From positions 104,577 to 168,576 of the forward strand of contig JACPMF010000002.1 in the NCBI GenBank assembly GCA_016186145.1: a DNA stretch of 64,000 nucleotides, given 5' to 3'. This stretch comes from Candidatus Sungiibacteriota bacterium (GTDB taxonomy: Bacteria > Patescibacteria > Paceibacteria > Sungbacterales > SURF-37). Below the pieces are notes generated by a model. That model made no database searches. It had not been told where the DNA came from and was given only the letters and a program-made list of their open reading frames with translations. The position numbers were made by a program, and so were the translations under genes. Shown in pieces: positions 55,985 through 64,000 of this stretch. The number at the start of each line of letters is the position of its first letter. Positions within the stretch are counted from its first letter, which is position 1.

Positions 55985-58900
55985 TTACTTCACGATCACC
56001 GTCATCGGCCACGTGCCGCCGTTGACGCCGTTTGAATCCGTAATTTTTATCTGGAATTTGTATGTTCCGGCTATTGTCGGTATGCCGGAAAGGACGCCTG
56101 TGGAGGAATCGAGAACGAGTCCGGGCGGCAAAGAACCGTAATAAAGTCCCCATGTATATGGCGCTACACCGCCCGAAGCAGAAAATGTTGTCTTAACCGC
56201 CACCCCGACAGTCGCGCTTGAGAAATAAATAGAAGAACGCACATTGTACGGCTCCCACTTAAATACGCCGCCGAGATACGTAAGCGTTTTTGGCGCACAG
56301 CCATTGGCCAACGGAATTACGATTGACGGAGAAAGATGGTACGTACTTGTGGTCGGATCATATACTCTAACCTGCAAATCATGCCCTAAAGCCAGAATTT
56401 GCCAACCCCAATAACCGGAGTCAGGATACGATACGCCGGGGCTCGCAAGGGTAGAAACCCCCGGACTGAATATACCGACATTAGTATAGAAGTAAAGCCC
56501 GGTCATCGGCCACATCGGCACATCGCCTAAGTCATTATCCCCTTTAGACAAAACCATTGATGTATCCGGAGCAAAATCAAAGATGTGCCGAAACCAGTTT
56601 ATGTTTTCGGTTCCCTTCATCCACCTTTCTGCCCAATTCGCATAGCATGTCGGCCAGCCATTAACCGGAGATTTATACCAAGTTTGACCAGAAATCAAAT
56701 CGGCAGTTGTTGTAGAGATGGAAAACCGTCCTTCAGAATCGGTCGTTGCTACCGTAACACCGCTTGCAGAATTTACCCCCGCCGGAAAGAGGAAACTATG
56801 AAGCCGGGTATTGATAAGCGGGTTTGAGTTAAGACTATTTATTAATCTGCCGCGCAAAGTAACCGGGTCTGGCACCGATATAACGCTGAATACGGCGTCG
56901 CTTGCATCGTTTGTGGCTGCGTCAGCAGAATCCGAAATTACCAAAGCATAATCTACGCCGTCAAGAATGTCCGTTGGGACCGCCAAGGCGTAGTTAAATC
57001 CGGTACCGGAAATATATGATGTTGTCTGCCACGAATAATATTTTTGAGGAACATTTGAAGCAAGCCGTCTCAAAAATGTTCCACCTTTATAAAGATCGAT
57101 GTTCACGGATTGGCTTGAGATGTTGCCGGAATTCCAGCGCACGGTAGTTTGGAACCCTTTGAACAGGGTTTCGCCGCCATTCGGTTTTACCAATGTGATC
57201 GTTGATTTTGGAACAATAGAGAATTTGCCGTCACCCGCGTCCTTAACCAGCGCATTTTTAATATCAGCAATCTCAATAGTGTAATCATCTGCGCCTGGAA
57301 TGTCCGAGGTCGGAGTCCACGAATAAATAAATACGCCCGTGTGTGCTCCCTGCGGAACATTATCGGCAATCGTTTTATAAAACACCCCGTTCTTGAGCAA
57401 ATTTATTTTTACCGCTTGGCTGACAATGCTTGTTGCTTCCCATGAAACTGTCGCGCTCGTTCCGTACACCAACTTTTCCCCGCCGTTAGGAGAAAGAACG
57501 GCGATTTTTGGTGCCGGCAAAATGGTAAACGGCTGATCGCTGACATCCCTATTATAAAACCTTGCGGAACCGAGCCAATAACTCTCATAGTTGCCCGCTT
57601 CATTCTCGGAAACAGCAAAAACTTTATATTTTCCTGGCGACACTGGCCAGCAATTAAAGTTTGCGTCACAGACATTCCGCGAATCCCAAAGAAATTGCTG
57701 GGCCCCAATTGGTAAGCCGCTGCCTATTGAACCGACCAGCAAATCTCCAAAACTTGCCAGGTTGATCGAAAAATCTTCAGTAGCCGCTTCCTCGAGAAGC
57801 CACAGATTGACCGAGCCGGTACCGCCCGACCACTTAATTGAATTTTGCGAGCCTTGGACAAATTGTTCACCGCCATTTGGCAAAACGAGTCCAACCGGCG
57901 TTACTTGCTGAATCACCGCAAAGAAAAGCTCATTAGAAATGCCATTTTTATTTGTGACGCTCACTGAACAGCTAAGATCCGGAGGCACGCAGGGCGTGGC
58001 AGGGATTGTAAATTTAAGAGTAATACCGTCTGCCGACGTCAGCCCTTCTATTTTTGCATAAGTATATACGCCGGTCTTGTTAAAGCCGCCGCCCAAAGTA
58101 ACAGTGTTGCTTGAGGAAGTAAAACCCGTTCCGGTAAGGATAATTTGATCGCCGACTTTTCCGTAAGCAGGCGACAAAGAAAGAAGAATCAAATCCTGTT
58201 TTTTGCGGGAAGGTTCCGGCGGTTCGTTTTGCGGCGGCTCCGGCGTATTGGATTGGGCGAGCTTAAACGGCCTTGCGTTGGAAATGCCGTTTTCGTTCAC
58301 AACTTTTATGGGGCAGGCCTCGTGTCCGTCTTGGGCGCATTGAATATCCGGCGTAATGAAAAATTTAATAGATGTGCCGTCTGACGAAGCAAGGTCTTTT
58401 AGCCAAATGCGCCCTTTTATGAAGATGGAGTTTTTTTCAAAAGTGAAACCGGAGCCGGTTATTATAAGCTCATCATTGACCGAAGGATTTCCAGAAGAAA
58501 CGGAGGTTATATGCGGCCGCGATTTACGGCTTACCGCCGCTTCCAGCCCACCAAGTTTCTCCCTTGTTTGCGGGCCGACCCTGCCAACAACCTCTAAACC
58601 TAATTTTTCCTGAAGCTTTTTTACCGCGTTTTCAGTCGCCAGCCCAAAGAAACCGGTTGCCAGCCCCTGCGGATAGATATCCGGAAATTTCTTTAAAAGT
58701 TCCTGAATTTCTTTGACATCATCGCCGGAACTGCCTTGGGACAAATCTCTCGCCGGCGTTAACGGTTTTGGTATGTCGGCAAACTCGTTTAATTTTTCAC
58801 GCGTCTTTGGTCCAACAATACCGACCGACTCAAGGCCATTTCGTTCTTGAAACCTCTTAACTGCTCTTTCTGTTGCCGGACCAAAGAACCCAGTGGCAAG

Positions 58901-59362
58901 CCCTTCCGGATAAACTCCGCGGCTATTCAAAACCTCTTGCAGTCTTCTAACATCGTCTCCGGTAGAGCCGCGGCGAAGTGTTTTTGTAAACGGCGCCGGG
59001 TTTTCTAATTCGGCAATGCGCACACGGAGATACTTAATCTCGTCATCAAGAAGTTCAACTTCTCTTTTTTTTGCCGCCGACTGCTCATCTTTCTTTAGTT
59101 TTGAAACTTGGTCCTCGTAAGATTCAAGTTCCCTTCGAAATTCCTGAATACGAGACTGCCTCTTTCCGTCTTGAGGAGACGCTTGAGCAAGACGAACACT
59201 TGCCAAGAGCGCCTCTACCCCGCTTTTAACGGACGCAAGGTTAGGGTTAGGACCGGCAAGTTGGGCGTTCGCCGAATGCCCAAAATCAAAACCCATAAAC
59301 ACAAAAACCGCGGCAGTTAAGAAAAACGCCGTTATGACAACAAAAATTGTTTGTCTCTTCAT
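55985..59362 (-). CDS. secreted multi-domain surface protein with peptidoglycan-binding and IPT/Ig domains
   Basis: 1125 residues. The signal peptide (FVVITAFFLTAAVFVFMGF..SANA) is followed by a short coiled coil (about 60-120), two peptidoglycan-binding domains (TGDDVRRLQEVLNSRGVYP.. and SGDDVKEIQELLKKFPDIYP..), two IPT/TIG domains (near 280-480), three domains starting PNGGE typical of Kre9/KNH-like folds, a carboxypeptidase-like domain and a C-terminal putative Ig domain (PGLVLDSSTGVLSGIP). It lies within the pilus locus and probably forms an adhesin or wall anchor. It shares its wall-binding modules with the protein at 18706-24786. Confidence 0.88.
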   Translation of the reverse strand: MKRQTIFVVITAFFLTAAVFVFMGFDFGHSANAQLAGPNPNLASVKSGVEALLASVRLAQASPQDGKRQSRIQEFRRELESYEDQVSKLKKDEQSAAKKREVELLDDEIKYLRVRIAELENPAPFTKTLRRGSTGDDVRRLQEVLNSRGVYPEGLATGFFGPATERAVKRFQERNGLESVGIVGPKTREKLNEFADIPKPLTPARDLSQGSSGDDVKEIQELLKKFPDIYPQGLATGFFGLATENAVKKLQEKLGLEVVGRVGPQTREKLGGLEAAVSRKSRPHITSVSSGNPSVNDELIITGSGFTFEKNSIFIKGRIWLKDLASSDGTSIKFFITPDIQCAQDGHEACPIKVVNENGISNARPFKLAQSNTPEPPQNEPPEPSRKKQDLILLSLSPAYGKVGDQIILTGTGFTSSSNTVTLGGGFNKTGVYTYAKIEGLTSADGITLKFTIPATPCVPPDLSCSVSVTNKNGISNELFFAVIQQVTPVGLVLPNGGEQFVQGSQNSIKWSGGTGSVNLWLLEEAATEDFSINLASFGDLLVGSIGSGLPIGAQQFLWDSRNVCDANFNCWPVSPGKYKVFAVSENEAGNYESYWLGSARFYNRDVSDQPFTILPAPKIAVLSPNGGEKLVYGTSATVSWEATSIVSQAVKINLLKNGVFYKTIADNVPQGAHTGVFIYSWTPTSDIPGADDYTIEIADIKNALVKDAGDGKFSIVPKSTITLVKPNGGETLFKGFQTTVRWNSGNISSQSVNIDLYKGGTFLRRLASNVPQKYYSWQTTSYISGTGFNYALAVPTDILDGVDYALVISDSADAATNDASDAVFSVISVPDPVTLRGRLINSLNSNPLINTRLHSFLFPAGVNSASGVTVATTDSEGRFSISTTTADLISGQTWYKSPVNGWPTCYANWAERWMKGTENINWFRHIFDFAPDTSMVLSKGDNDLGDVPMWPMTGLYFYTNVGIFSPGVSTLASPGVSYPDSGYWGWQILALGHDLQVRVYDPTTSTYHLSPSIVIPLANGCAPKTLTYLGGVFKWEPYNVRSSIYFSSATVGVAVKTTFSASGGVAPYTWGLYYGSLPPGLVLDSSTGVLSGIPTIAGTYKFQIKITDSNGVNGGTWPMTVIVK

Positions 59363-59439
59363 AACTTATAAAGTTTTATATTGTAAACAATCTTATTCTA
59401 TCACGTAATTTATAAAATAGCTTATCCACATCCGCCTAT

Positions 59440-60660
59440 TTACAAACCCCCCAGCCCCGAATAAATCGGTTGAATCATTGATATCGCAAAAAAACCGACC
59501 ATGGCACCGATAGCTATCATAAGAAGCGGTTCAACAATACTTGAGAGATTTTTTGTGGCATTTGATACCTCCGACTCATAAAAAAGCGCGAGGCGGAGAA
59601 GCATCCGGCTCATCGTCCCGGTTTCCTCGCCAACCTCAAGCATCTGGGTAACAAGCGGCGGATAAAGTCGTGGACGCTCTTTCAAAATGGCGCTCAAGCT
59701 GCGGCCTTTTTGAATTTCAGTTGACGCAGTAAAAAGAGAATCTCTGAAGTGGACGTTGCCGAGCACGCGCGCGGTAATTTCAAGCGAACGCGCAATCGGT
59801 AAGCCGGAAGAAACAAGGGCGGAAAGAATTCTCGCAAAACGCGCCGAATTAAACTTTCGCACCAATTCGCCGAAAATCGGCAAATGAAGAGCGCTTGTGC
59901 TCTGGTATCGCTTCCCTCGTTCCGTCCTTAAAAAGAGAGCCGCCAAATAAGCAGCGACCAAAATCAATCCAAGAAGCAATAAATAATAATTAATAAGTAT
60001 TTCCGAAGTCTTAATAATAAGCCGGGTGGTAAACGGCAAAGGAATATTCAATTCATGAAACGTCGCCGTCAGGGTCGGCACGACATAAATCATCATAAGG
60101 ACGCCGATAAGAATAAGCGCAAAGATGACGATTGCCGGATAAATCAACGCGCCTCTTACCCGGGAGACAAGATCGTGATCGCGCTTCATTTGGCGCGCCA
60201 GGAGACGTAAAACGTATCCAAGCTTGCCCGATGCCTCTCCAGACTCAACCATGTGGATAAAAAGCGGCCCGAAGGTTTTTTCATGCAGCGCGAGTGATTC
60301 AGCAAAACTCTTCCCTTTTAAGACCGACCCGCGAAGATCCGAAATAATTGTTTTAAATTTTATGTTTTCGGTCTGCTCCTCACTCGCCTGAAGAGCCTTT
60401 GCAAGCGAAAGGCCGGCGCCAACCATAACCGCCAAGTTCCGAGAGAATACCATGCGCTCAACTAACGTCACTCCCTTCAAAAATGAAATGATCGACGTAA
60501 GAGAAAAACCGGCCCTTCGAGAGCCCCCTTTCTCTTTGATCTCAAGTAAAAAAAACCCCTCGCTTTTCAGCTTTTCAGCAAGGCCATGCTCGCTTTCTGC
60601 CTCGCGCTCCCCAAAAGAAGATTTGCCGGCCTTATCAACCGCGGTGTAGGTGTATAACAT
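59440..60660 (-). CDS. pilC: type IV pilus platform protein PilC
   Basis: 406 residues from the ATG at 60660; longer frames would translate the upstream repeat P2. Two GspF domains are visible, each with three-helix architecture: MVFSRNLAVMVGAGLSLAKAL..VESGEASGKLGYVL and FARILSALVSSGLPIARSLEI..LEVGEETGTMSRML, with large membrane helices after each. It is the inner-membrane platform on which PilB drives pilin insertion. Confidence 0.95.
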   Translation of the reverse strand: MLYTYTAVDKAGKSSFGEREAESEHGLAEKLKSEGFFLLEIKEKGGSRRAGFSLTSIISFLKGVTLVERMVFSRNLAVMVGAGLSLAKALQASEEQTENIKFKTIISDLRGSVLKGKSFAESLALHEKTFGPLFIHMVESGEASGKLGYVLRLLARQMKRDHDLVSRVRGALIYPAIVIFALILIGVLMMIYVVPTLTATFHELNIPLPFTTRLIIKTSEILINYYLLLLGLILVAAYLAALFLRTERGKRYQSTSALHLPIFGELVRKFNSARFARILSALVSSGLPIARSLEITARVLGNVHFRDSLFTASTEIQKGRSLSAILKERPRLYPPLVTQMLEVGEETGTMSRMLLRLALFYESEVSNATKNLSSIVEPLLMIAIGAMVGFFAISMIQPIYSGLGGL

Positions 60661-60755
60661 GCTTCGCATCAACGAATTACGAATCTCATACGAATTTACG
60701 AATAACCTATTTGGCAATTAGTATATTCGCAACCGATTCGTAATTCGATGATGAT
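60661..60755 (-). repeat. 95-nt pilus-locus palindrome, copy P2 (pilB-pilC)
   Basis: Starts directly after the pilB TAA and ends with CGAAGC at the pilC ATG. Same arms as P1, about 85-90% identical to P3 by eye. Confidence 0.85.
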
Positions 60756-62498
60756 TTATTCACTGGTTACTCTCAATACTTCCTCAATCGTCGTAATACC
60801 TTGTGCGGCCTTAATAAACCCGTCCTCAAGCATGGTTACCATTCCCTCGTTTCTCGCCTGGCTATCTATTTCTCCGGCCGAAGCATTCTTTAAGATGAGT
60901 TCTTTAATTTTTTCTGAAAGAAGAATGATCTCGTGGATTCCAATCCTGCCTTTGTAGCCATCGGGGCATTCATCGCCCGGCTTCGGCTTGGGCCACAAGA
61001 TATCCCTGATATTTGCTTTAGGCGCAACAATTTTTTCTTTTCTTAAAAGCGAAATAATCCTCTCCAAATCAACTTCTTTTTCTAATACGCTGATTTCCGC
61101 GTCGGTCAGTTTGGCTTTTGTATGCTCCGGACAAATTGTCCGCACGAGCCGCTGAGCAGTAATAGCGACAACGGTGGACGCGATCAAAAACGGCTCAACT
61201 TTCATGTCGAGAAGCCTGGGCAGGGCGCCGGCGGCATTATTCGTATGTATTGTCGAAAGAACAAGATGACCGGTGAGCGCGGCGTTGATAGCAAGTCCCG
61301 CGGTTTCGTTGTCCCGAATCTCTCCAACCATGATGATATTCGGATCCTGTCGCAACAAAGAACGAAGGCCGTTTGCAAAACTCAATCCGATATCAGGCTT
61401 CACTTGAGTTTGATTAATCCGCGGAATCCGATACTCAATCGGGTCCTCAACGGTCGAAATATTCACGCCTGCCTTGTTTAAAATATCAATAAGCGTGTAA
61501 AGCGTCGTTGTCTTTCCGGACCCCGTAGGACCGGTCACTAAAACAATACCGGTCGTTTTCTTTATCGCCCGATGGATTTCTTCAATCTGATCCTGGCGGA
61601 ACCCCAATCGTTCAAGCGTAAACCCTTTCGCTGTTTCCGGCAGAAGCCGGAGAACTATTTTTTCACCGTCAAAAACAGGAATAACCGAAACCCGAATGGA
61701 AACCTTAAGGTCTTTTGTTTCAACCTTAAATCTCCCGTCCTGAGGAAGGCGGTGCTCATCCAATTTGAGATTAGAAAGCACTTTTATCCGAGCGACAACT
61801 GCCTCAGCGAGCTGGCGCGGAAGAACTGTCGCATCATGAAGGATGCCGTCAACCCGATATCTCACGATCAACTCCTTTTCAGCCGGTTCAATATGAATAT
61901 CTGACGCATCCTGCAAAATAGCGTGATGAACCAGGGTATCAACGATTTTCACAATCGGCAATTCTTCCGCCTTTTTTTTCAAGTCCTCACTGGTGACAGC
62001 GCCGGTTACAACCGGCACGACCCCCTCTGCCTCTTTTCGAAGAATCTGTCCGAACTCCGTCTCAAGAGTTTTTTGATACTGTTTGAGCGCCGCGTTAAGA
62101 GACTCCGGAGAAGTAAGTCGCGGTAAAACCCGCAGGCCGCTTGTTTTTTTAATAAAATCAACGGTTTGAATATCGTCGGGGTCAAGCATGGCAACTTCAA
62201 GATCCCCGCCGCTCAAACGGTATGCAACAATACTGTTTTTCCGAGCTACGGGTTCGGGGATAATCGTCAAAATGTTCTGATCGATAACCTCGTTTTGCAA
62301 ATCAACAGTCGGTATTCCCCGAATGTATGCGACAAGACGCAATAACTTGTCTTCGGCGAGAAGTTTTTTTTCCAATATGACATCCGCCAAAGTCTTTCCC
62401 TCGCGCTTTGCCCCATGCTCTGCGCCAGAAAGAACATCCTTGTCAATAAGTCCCTGGTCAAGGATAAATGCCTTTAATTGTGAGTCGTCAACACGCAT
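60756..62498 (-). CDS. pilB: type IV pilus extension ATPase PilB
   Basis: 580 residues. The N-terminal GspE-type domain precedes the ATPase with VTGPTGSGKTTTLYTL (Walker A), VEDPIEYRIPRINQTQV (Asp box), LRQDPNIIMVGEIRDNETA (Walker B) and TGHLVLSTIHTNNA (His box). The zinc region is reduced: ICPEHT and DECPDGYKGRIGI keep only one Cys each of the usual pairs. It polymerises pilin by ATP hydrolysis. No pilT is present in the window. Confidence 0.96.
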   Translation of the reverse strand: MRVDDSQLKAFILDQGLIDKDVLSGAEHGAKREGKTLADVILEKKLLAEDKLLRLVAYIRGIPTVDLQNEVIDQNILTIIPEPVARKNSIVAYRLSGGDLEVAMLDPDDIQTVDFIKKTSGLRVLPRLTSPESLNAALKQYQKTLETEFGQILRKEAEGVVPVVTGAVTSEDLKKKAEELPIVKIVDTLVHHAILQDASDIHIEPAEKELIVRYRVDGILHDATVLPRQLAEAVVARIKVLSNLKLDEHRLPQDGRFKVETKDLKVSIRVSVIPVFDGEKIVLRLLPETAKGFTLERLGFRQDQIEEIHRAIKKTTGIVLVTGPTGSGKTTTLYTLIDILNKAGVNISTVEDPIEYRIPRINQTQVKPDIGLSFANGLRSLLRQDPNIIMVGEIRDNETAGLAINAALTGHLVLSTIHTNNAAGALPRLLDMKVEPFLIASTVVAITAQRLVRTICPEHTKAKLTDAEISVLEKEVDLERIISLLRKEKIVAPKANIRDILWPKPKPGDECPDGYKGRIGIHEIILLSEKIKELILKNASAGEIDSQARNEGMVTMLEDGFIKAAQGITTIEEVLRVTSE

Positions 62499-62595
62499 GC
62501 TTCGCCATCAACGAATTACGAATCTCGTACGAATTTACGAATAATTTATTTTGACAATTCGCATATTCGCAACTGATTCGTAATTCGATGATAAT
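62499..62595 (-). repeat. 95-nt pilus-locus palindrome, copy P3 (response regulator-pilB)
   Basis: Occupies the whole gap from the regulator's TAA to the pilB ATG, ending GGCGAAGC. Only about four differences from P4. Confidence 0.88.
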
Positions 62596-62964
62596 TTATT
62601 CTCTAAGAAGATTCTTCACCTTCTCAAGCACCTCATCTAAAAGATAGTTCGTTTTCACGAGATATGCCGCCGCCCCGGACTCAAGCGCGCGATCAACATC
62701 TTCTGCGCTTTCCAAGTTAGTCAGAACAACGACCGGTATAGAACTCAAGGCTTCATCGCGTTTTAACTCGCTTAAGACCCCAAACCCGTCTTTCTTTGGC
62801 AGAATGAGGTCGAGAAGAATAAGGTCTGGCTTCTCCCGCCGAGCAGTTTCAAGACCAGACAAACCGTCATACGCCGAGACGACGTTAAAACCCGAATCTT
62901 CAAGAAAACCGCTAAGCATCTCTTGCATCGCGGGCTCGTCTTCAATAAATAGTATCTTCTTCAC
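62596..62964 (-). CDS. single-domain response regulator
   Basis: 122 residues, a CheY-like receiver with acidic pair FIEDEP, phospho-acceptor Asp in LILLDLILPKKDG, VVVLTN and YLVKTNYL (Lys). There is no output domain, so it acts by protein contact, perhaps on PilB or PilM. I chose the GTG at 62964 because in the other copies the repeat ends (C)GAAG(C) directly before the start codon; ATG codons at 62973-62976 lie inside the repeat and would add up to four residues. Confidence 0.88.
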   Translation of the reverse strand: MKKILFIEDEPAMQEMLSGFLEDSGFNVVSAYDGLSGLETARREKPDLILLDLILPKKDGFGVLSELKRDEALSSIPVVVLTNLESAEDVDRALESGAAAYLVKTNYLLDEVLEKVKNLLRE

Positions 62965-63064
62965 ACTTCGCATCAACGAATTACGAATCTCGTACGAATT
63001 TATGAATAATTTATTGTGACAATTCGCATATTCGCAACTGATTCGTAATTCGATGATAATTTAT
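62965..63064 (-). repeat. 95-nt pilus-locus palindrome, copy P4 (kinase-response regulator)
   Basis: Fills the gap from the kinase TGA to the regulator start. Confidence 0.88.
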
Positions 63065-63985
63065 TCACTTATAAATTGGTAACCGAAACCAGAAGGTCGA
63101 CCCCTTGCCTTCTTGGGATTCAAAACCCATCTCCCCGCCGAGCTCCGCAATAACGACCCTTGCGATATAAAGTCCGAGGCCTGTTCCTTGCGGCTGAGGA
63201 AAACGCCCGCTTTCTCCTCTAAAAAATTTCTGGAAAATATGCTTTTGCTGGCCTGCCGGAATACCAGCGCCATGATCACGAATCCGCCACTCGGCGACAC
63301 CCTGTCCCATATCAGAAATAGTAATAATAATTTCTCCACCCGCGAAAGAATAACGGATTGCATTATCAAGAAGATTTTGCACCACCATACGCAGCCGTTC
63401 CGCATCTCCCAAAACCATTGCCCCTTTCTGACCCTCAAAGCGAATCAGGGTACGAAGAGCTTCTCGTTCCGCTTTTAAAGACTTCACGACCTCTCCCGTC
63501 AGCTCGCCGAGAGAAACCGGCGACCGGCGCAAAACAAAGCGCCGAGCTTCAATTCTTGAAACATCCAGAAGCAAACCAACCAAACGGATCATCCGTTCAT
63601 TATTATCCCGGAGAAGTGCGATATACTCCTTTTGTTGCTGCGACAAGGTTTTTTGCTCCTGCCCCAAAAGCTCCAAAGCCCACTTAAAAATCGCAAGCGG
63701 GGTTCGCAACTGATGAGAAACCATATTGAGAAATTCGGTTTTGATCCTATTCGCTTCAACAACCTTATTAAACCCGGCGATAAGGAAATTACCCACCGCA
63801 AAAATGAGCAATGCGATAAAAAGAACAATAAGCGCAGCAATCTCCGGTTCTGCAACAAGACGCTCCGCAAATATGTAAATACTAACAACCGTTACGATAT
63901 TTACGATGCCCATGACGATAAAAAGAAACGGAGGACATTCCCAAAGAGGAAGCCGGTTCTCGCGGCATTCTCCTATAAAATTCAA
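63065..63985 (-). CDS. membrane sensor histidine kinase, 5' end possibly outside window
   Basis: At least 306 residues. Two membrane helices (FLFIVMGIVNIVTVVSIYIFA and IAALIVLFIALLIFAVGNFLI) precede the HisKA domain with MVSHQLRTPLAIFKW (phospho-His) and the HATPase with NLLDNAIRYS (N box), IRDHGAGIP (G1), FQKFFRG (F) and GTGLGLYIARVV (G2). Read with the response regulator and pilB downstream, it probably controls pilus activity. The TTG at 63985 is the first start in the window, but the frame stays open to the edge, so the true start may lie outside. Confidence 0.9.
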   Translation of the reverse strand: MNFIGECRENRLPLWECPPFLFIVMGIVNIVTVVSIYIFAERLVAEPEIAALIVLFIALLIFAVGNFLIAGFNKVVEANRIKTEFLNMVSHQLRTPLAIFKWALELLGQEQKTLSQQQKEYIALLRDNNERMIRLVGLLLDVSRIEARRFVLRRSPVSLGELTGEVVKSLKAEREALRTLIRFEGQKGAMVLGDAERLRMVVQNLLDNAIRYSFAGGEIIITISDMGQGVAEWRIRDHGAGIPAGQQKHIFQKFFRGESGRFPQPQGTGLGLYIARVVIAELGGEMGFESQEGKGSTFWFRLPIYK

Positions 63986-64000
63986 TTTTTCAAAAACAGC

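Noticed and set aside
52228..63064. Four similar 95-nt repeats considered as a CRISPR array
   Set aside because: They are separated by whole genes of unequal length, sit at gene junctions and form long hairpins; there are no regular spacers or cas genes.

Overview
The window looks like a chromosomal segment of a Patescibacteria (CPR) bacterium, most likely of the Parcubacteria group. This is inferred from gene content, not from a marker tree. The signs are compact operons, shortened family members (a reduced PheT, small prepilins, a small carbonic-anhydrase-like protein), a type IV pilus locus with very long prepilin leaders, peptidoglycan-binding surface proteins, and a group I intron in an initiator-type tRNA. 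TGA is used as a stop (for example msrB), so the code is standard.

Layout. 1-10.5 kb: a partial unknown gene; msrA-unknown-msrB; a RelE-type toxin-antitoxin pair; an endonuclease/exonuclease/phosphatase protein; typA; an S51 peptidase; a NUDIX protein; tRNA-Gln; a GT-C glycosyltransferase. 10.5-18.6 kb: ahpC followed by the whole F1Fo ATP synthase operon (atpBEFHAGDC) and a carbonic-anhydrase-like gene. A separate plus-strand gene with its own promoter, Shine-Dalgarno site and terminator sits between atpH and atpA. 18.6-27.8 kb: a 2026-residue secreted FN3/beta-propeller protein with peptidoglycan-binding modules, and a membrane-anchored Clp ATPase with a membrane partner. 28-35 kb: a NYN nuclease-like gene, tRNA-fMet with a group I intron, sppA, an APC permease fused to Usp domains, tRNA-Met, pyrH and tRNA-Asp. 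35-43.6 kb: small unknown genes, a RidA-like gene, pheS-unknown-pheT (pheT frameshifted), two lycopene-cyclase-like membrane proteins and a lipoprotein related to trypsin-like proteases. 43.7-49.5 kb: gyrB, secE-nusG-rplK and two nucleotide kinases. 49.6-64 kb: a type IV pilus locus on the minus strand: histidine kinase, response regulator, pilB, pilC, a surface protein, four prepilin-like genes, pilM, pilN, pilO and a small membrane protein.

The most unusual signal is between the genes. Many intercistronic gaps are filled, from the stop codon of one gene to the start codon of the next, by long imperfect palindromes. One composite family (about 150-230 nt: end hairpin, central palindrome ACCCTGTTAAAT/ATTTAACAGGGT with variable nested hairpins, end hairpin touching the start codon) occurs six times, and its end stems change in a base-pair-preserving way between copies. 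A second family (about 95 nt) occurs four times in the pilus locus. Other gaps, mainly in the ATP synthase operon, hold palindromes built from short iterated words unique to each site. Similar word-built palindromes run into coding sequence and encode the long leader peptides of the prepilins, and short ones are inserted in frame in atpG, pheS and pheT. Genes behind these elements generally lack Shine-Dalgarno sites, while many stand-alone genes have strong ones, so the elements may act in translation initiation, mRNA processing or as mobile palindromes.

Two frameshifts caused by roughly 20-nt deletions (pheT, and the last module of the FN3/propeller protein) need read-level checking.
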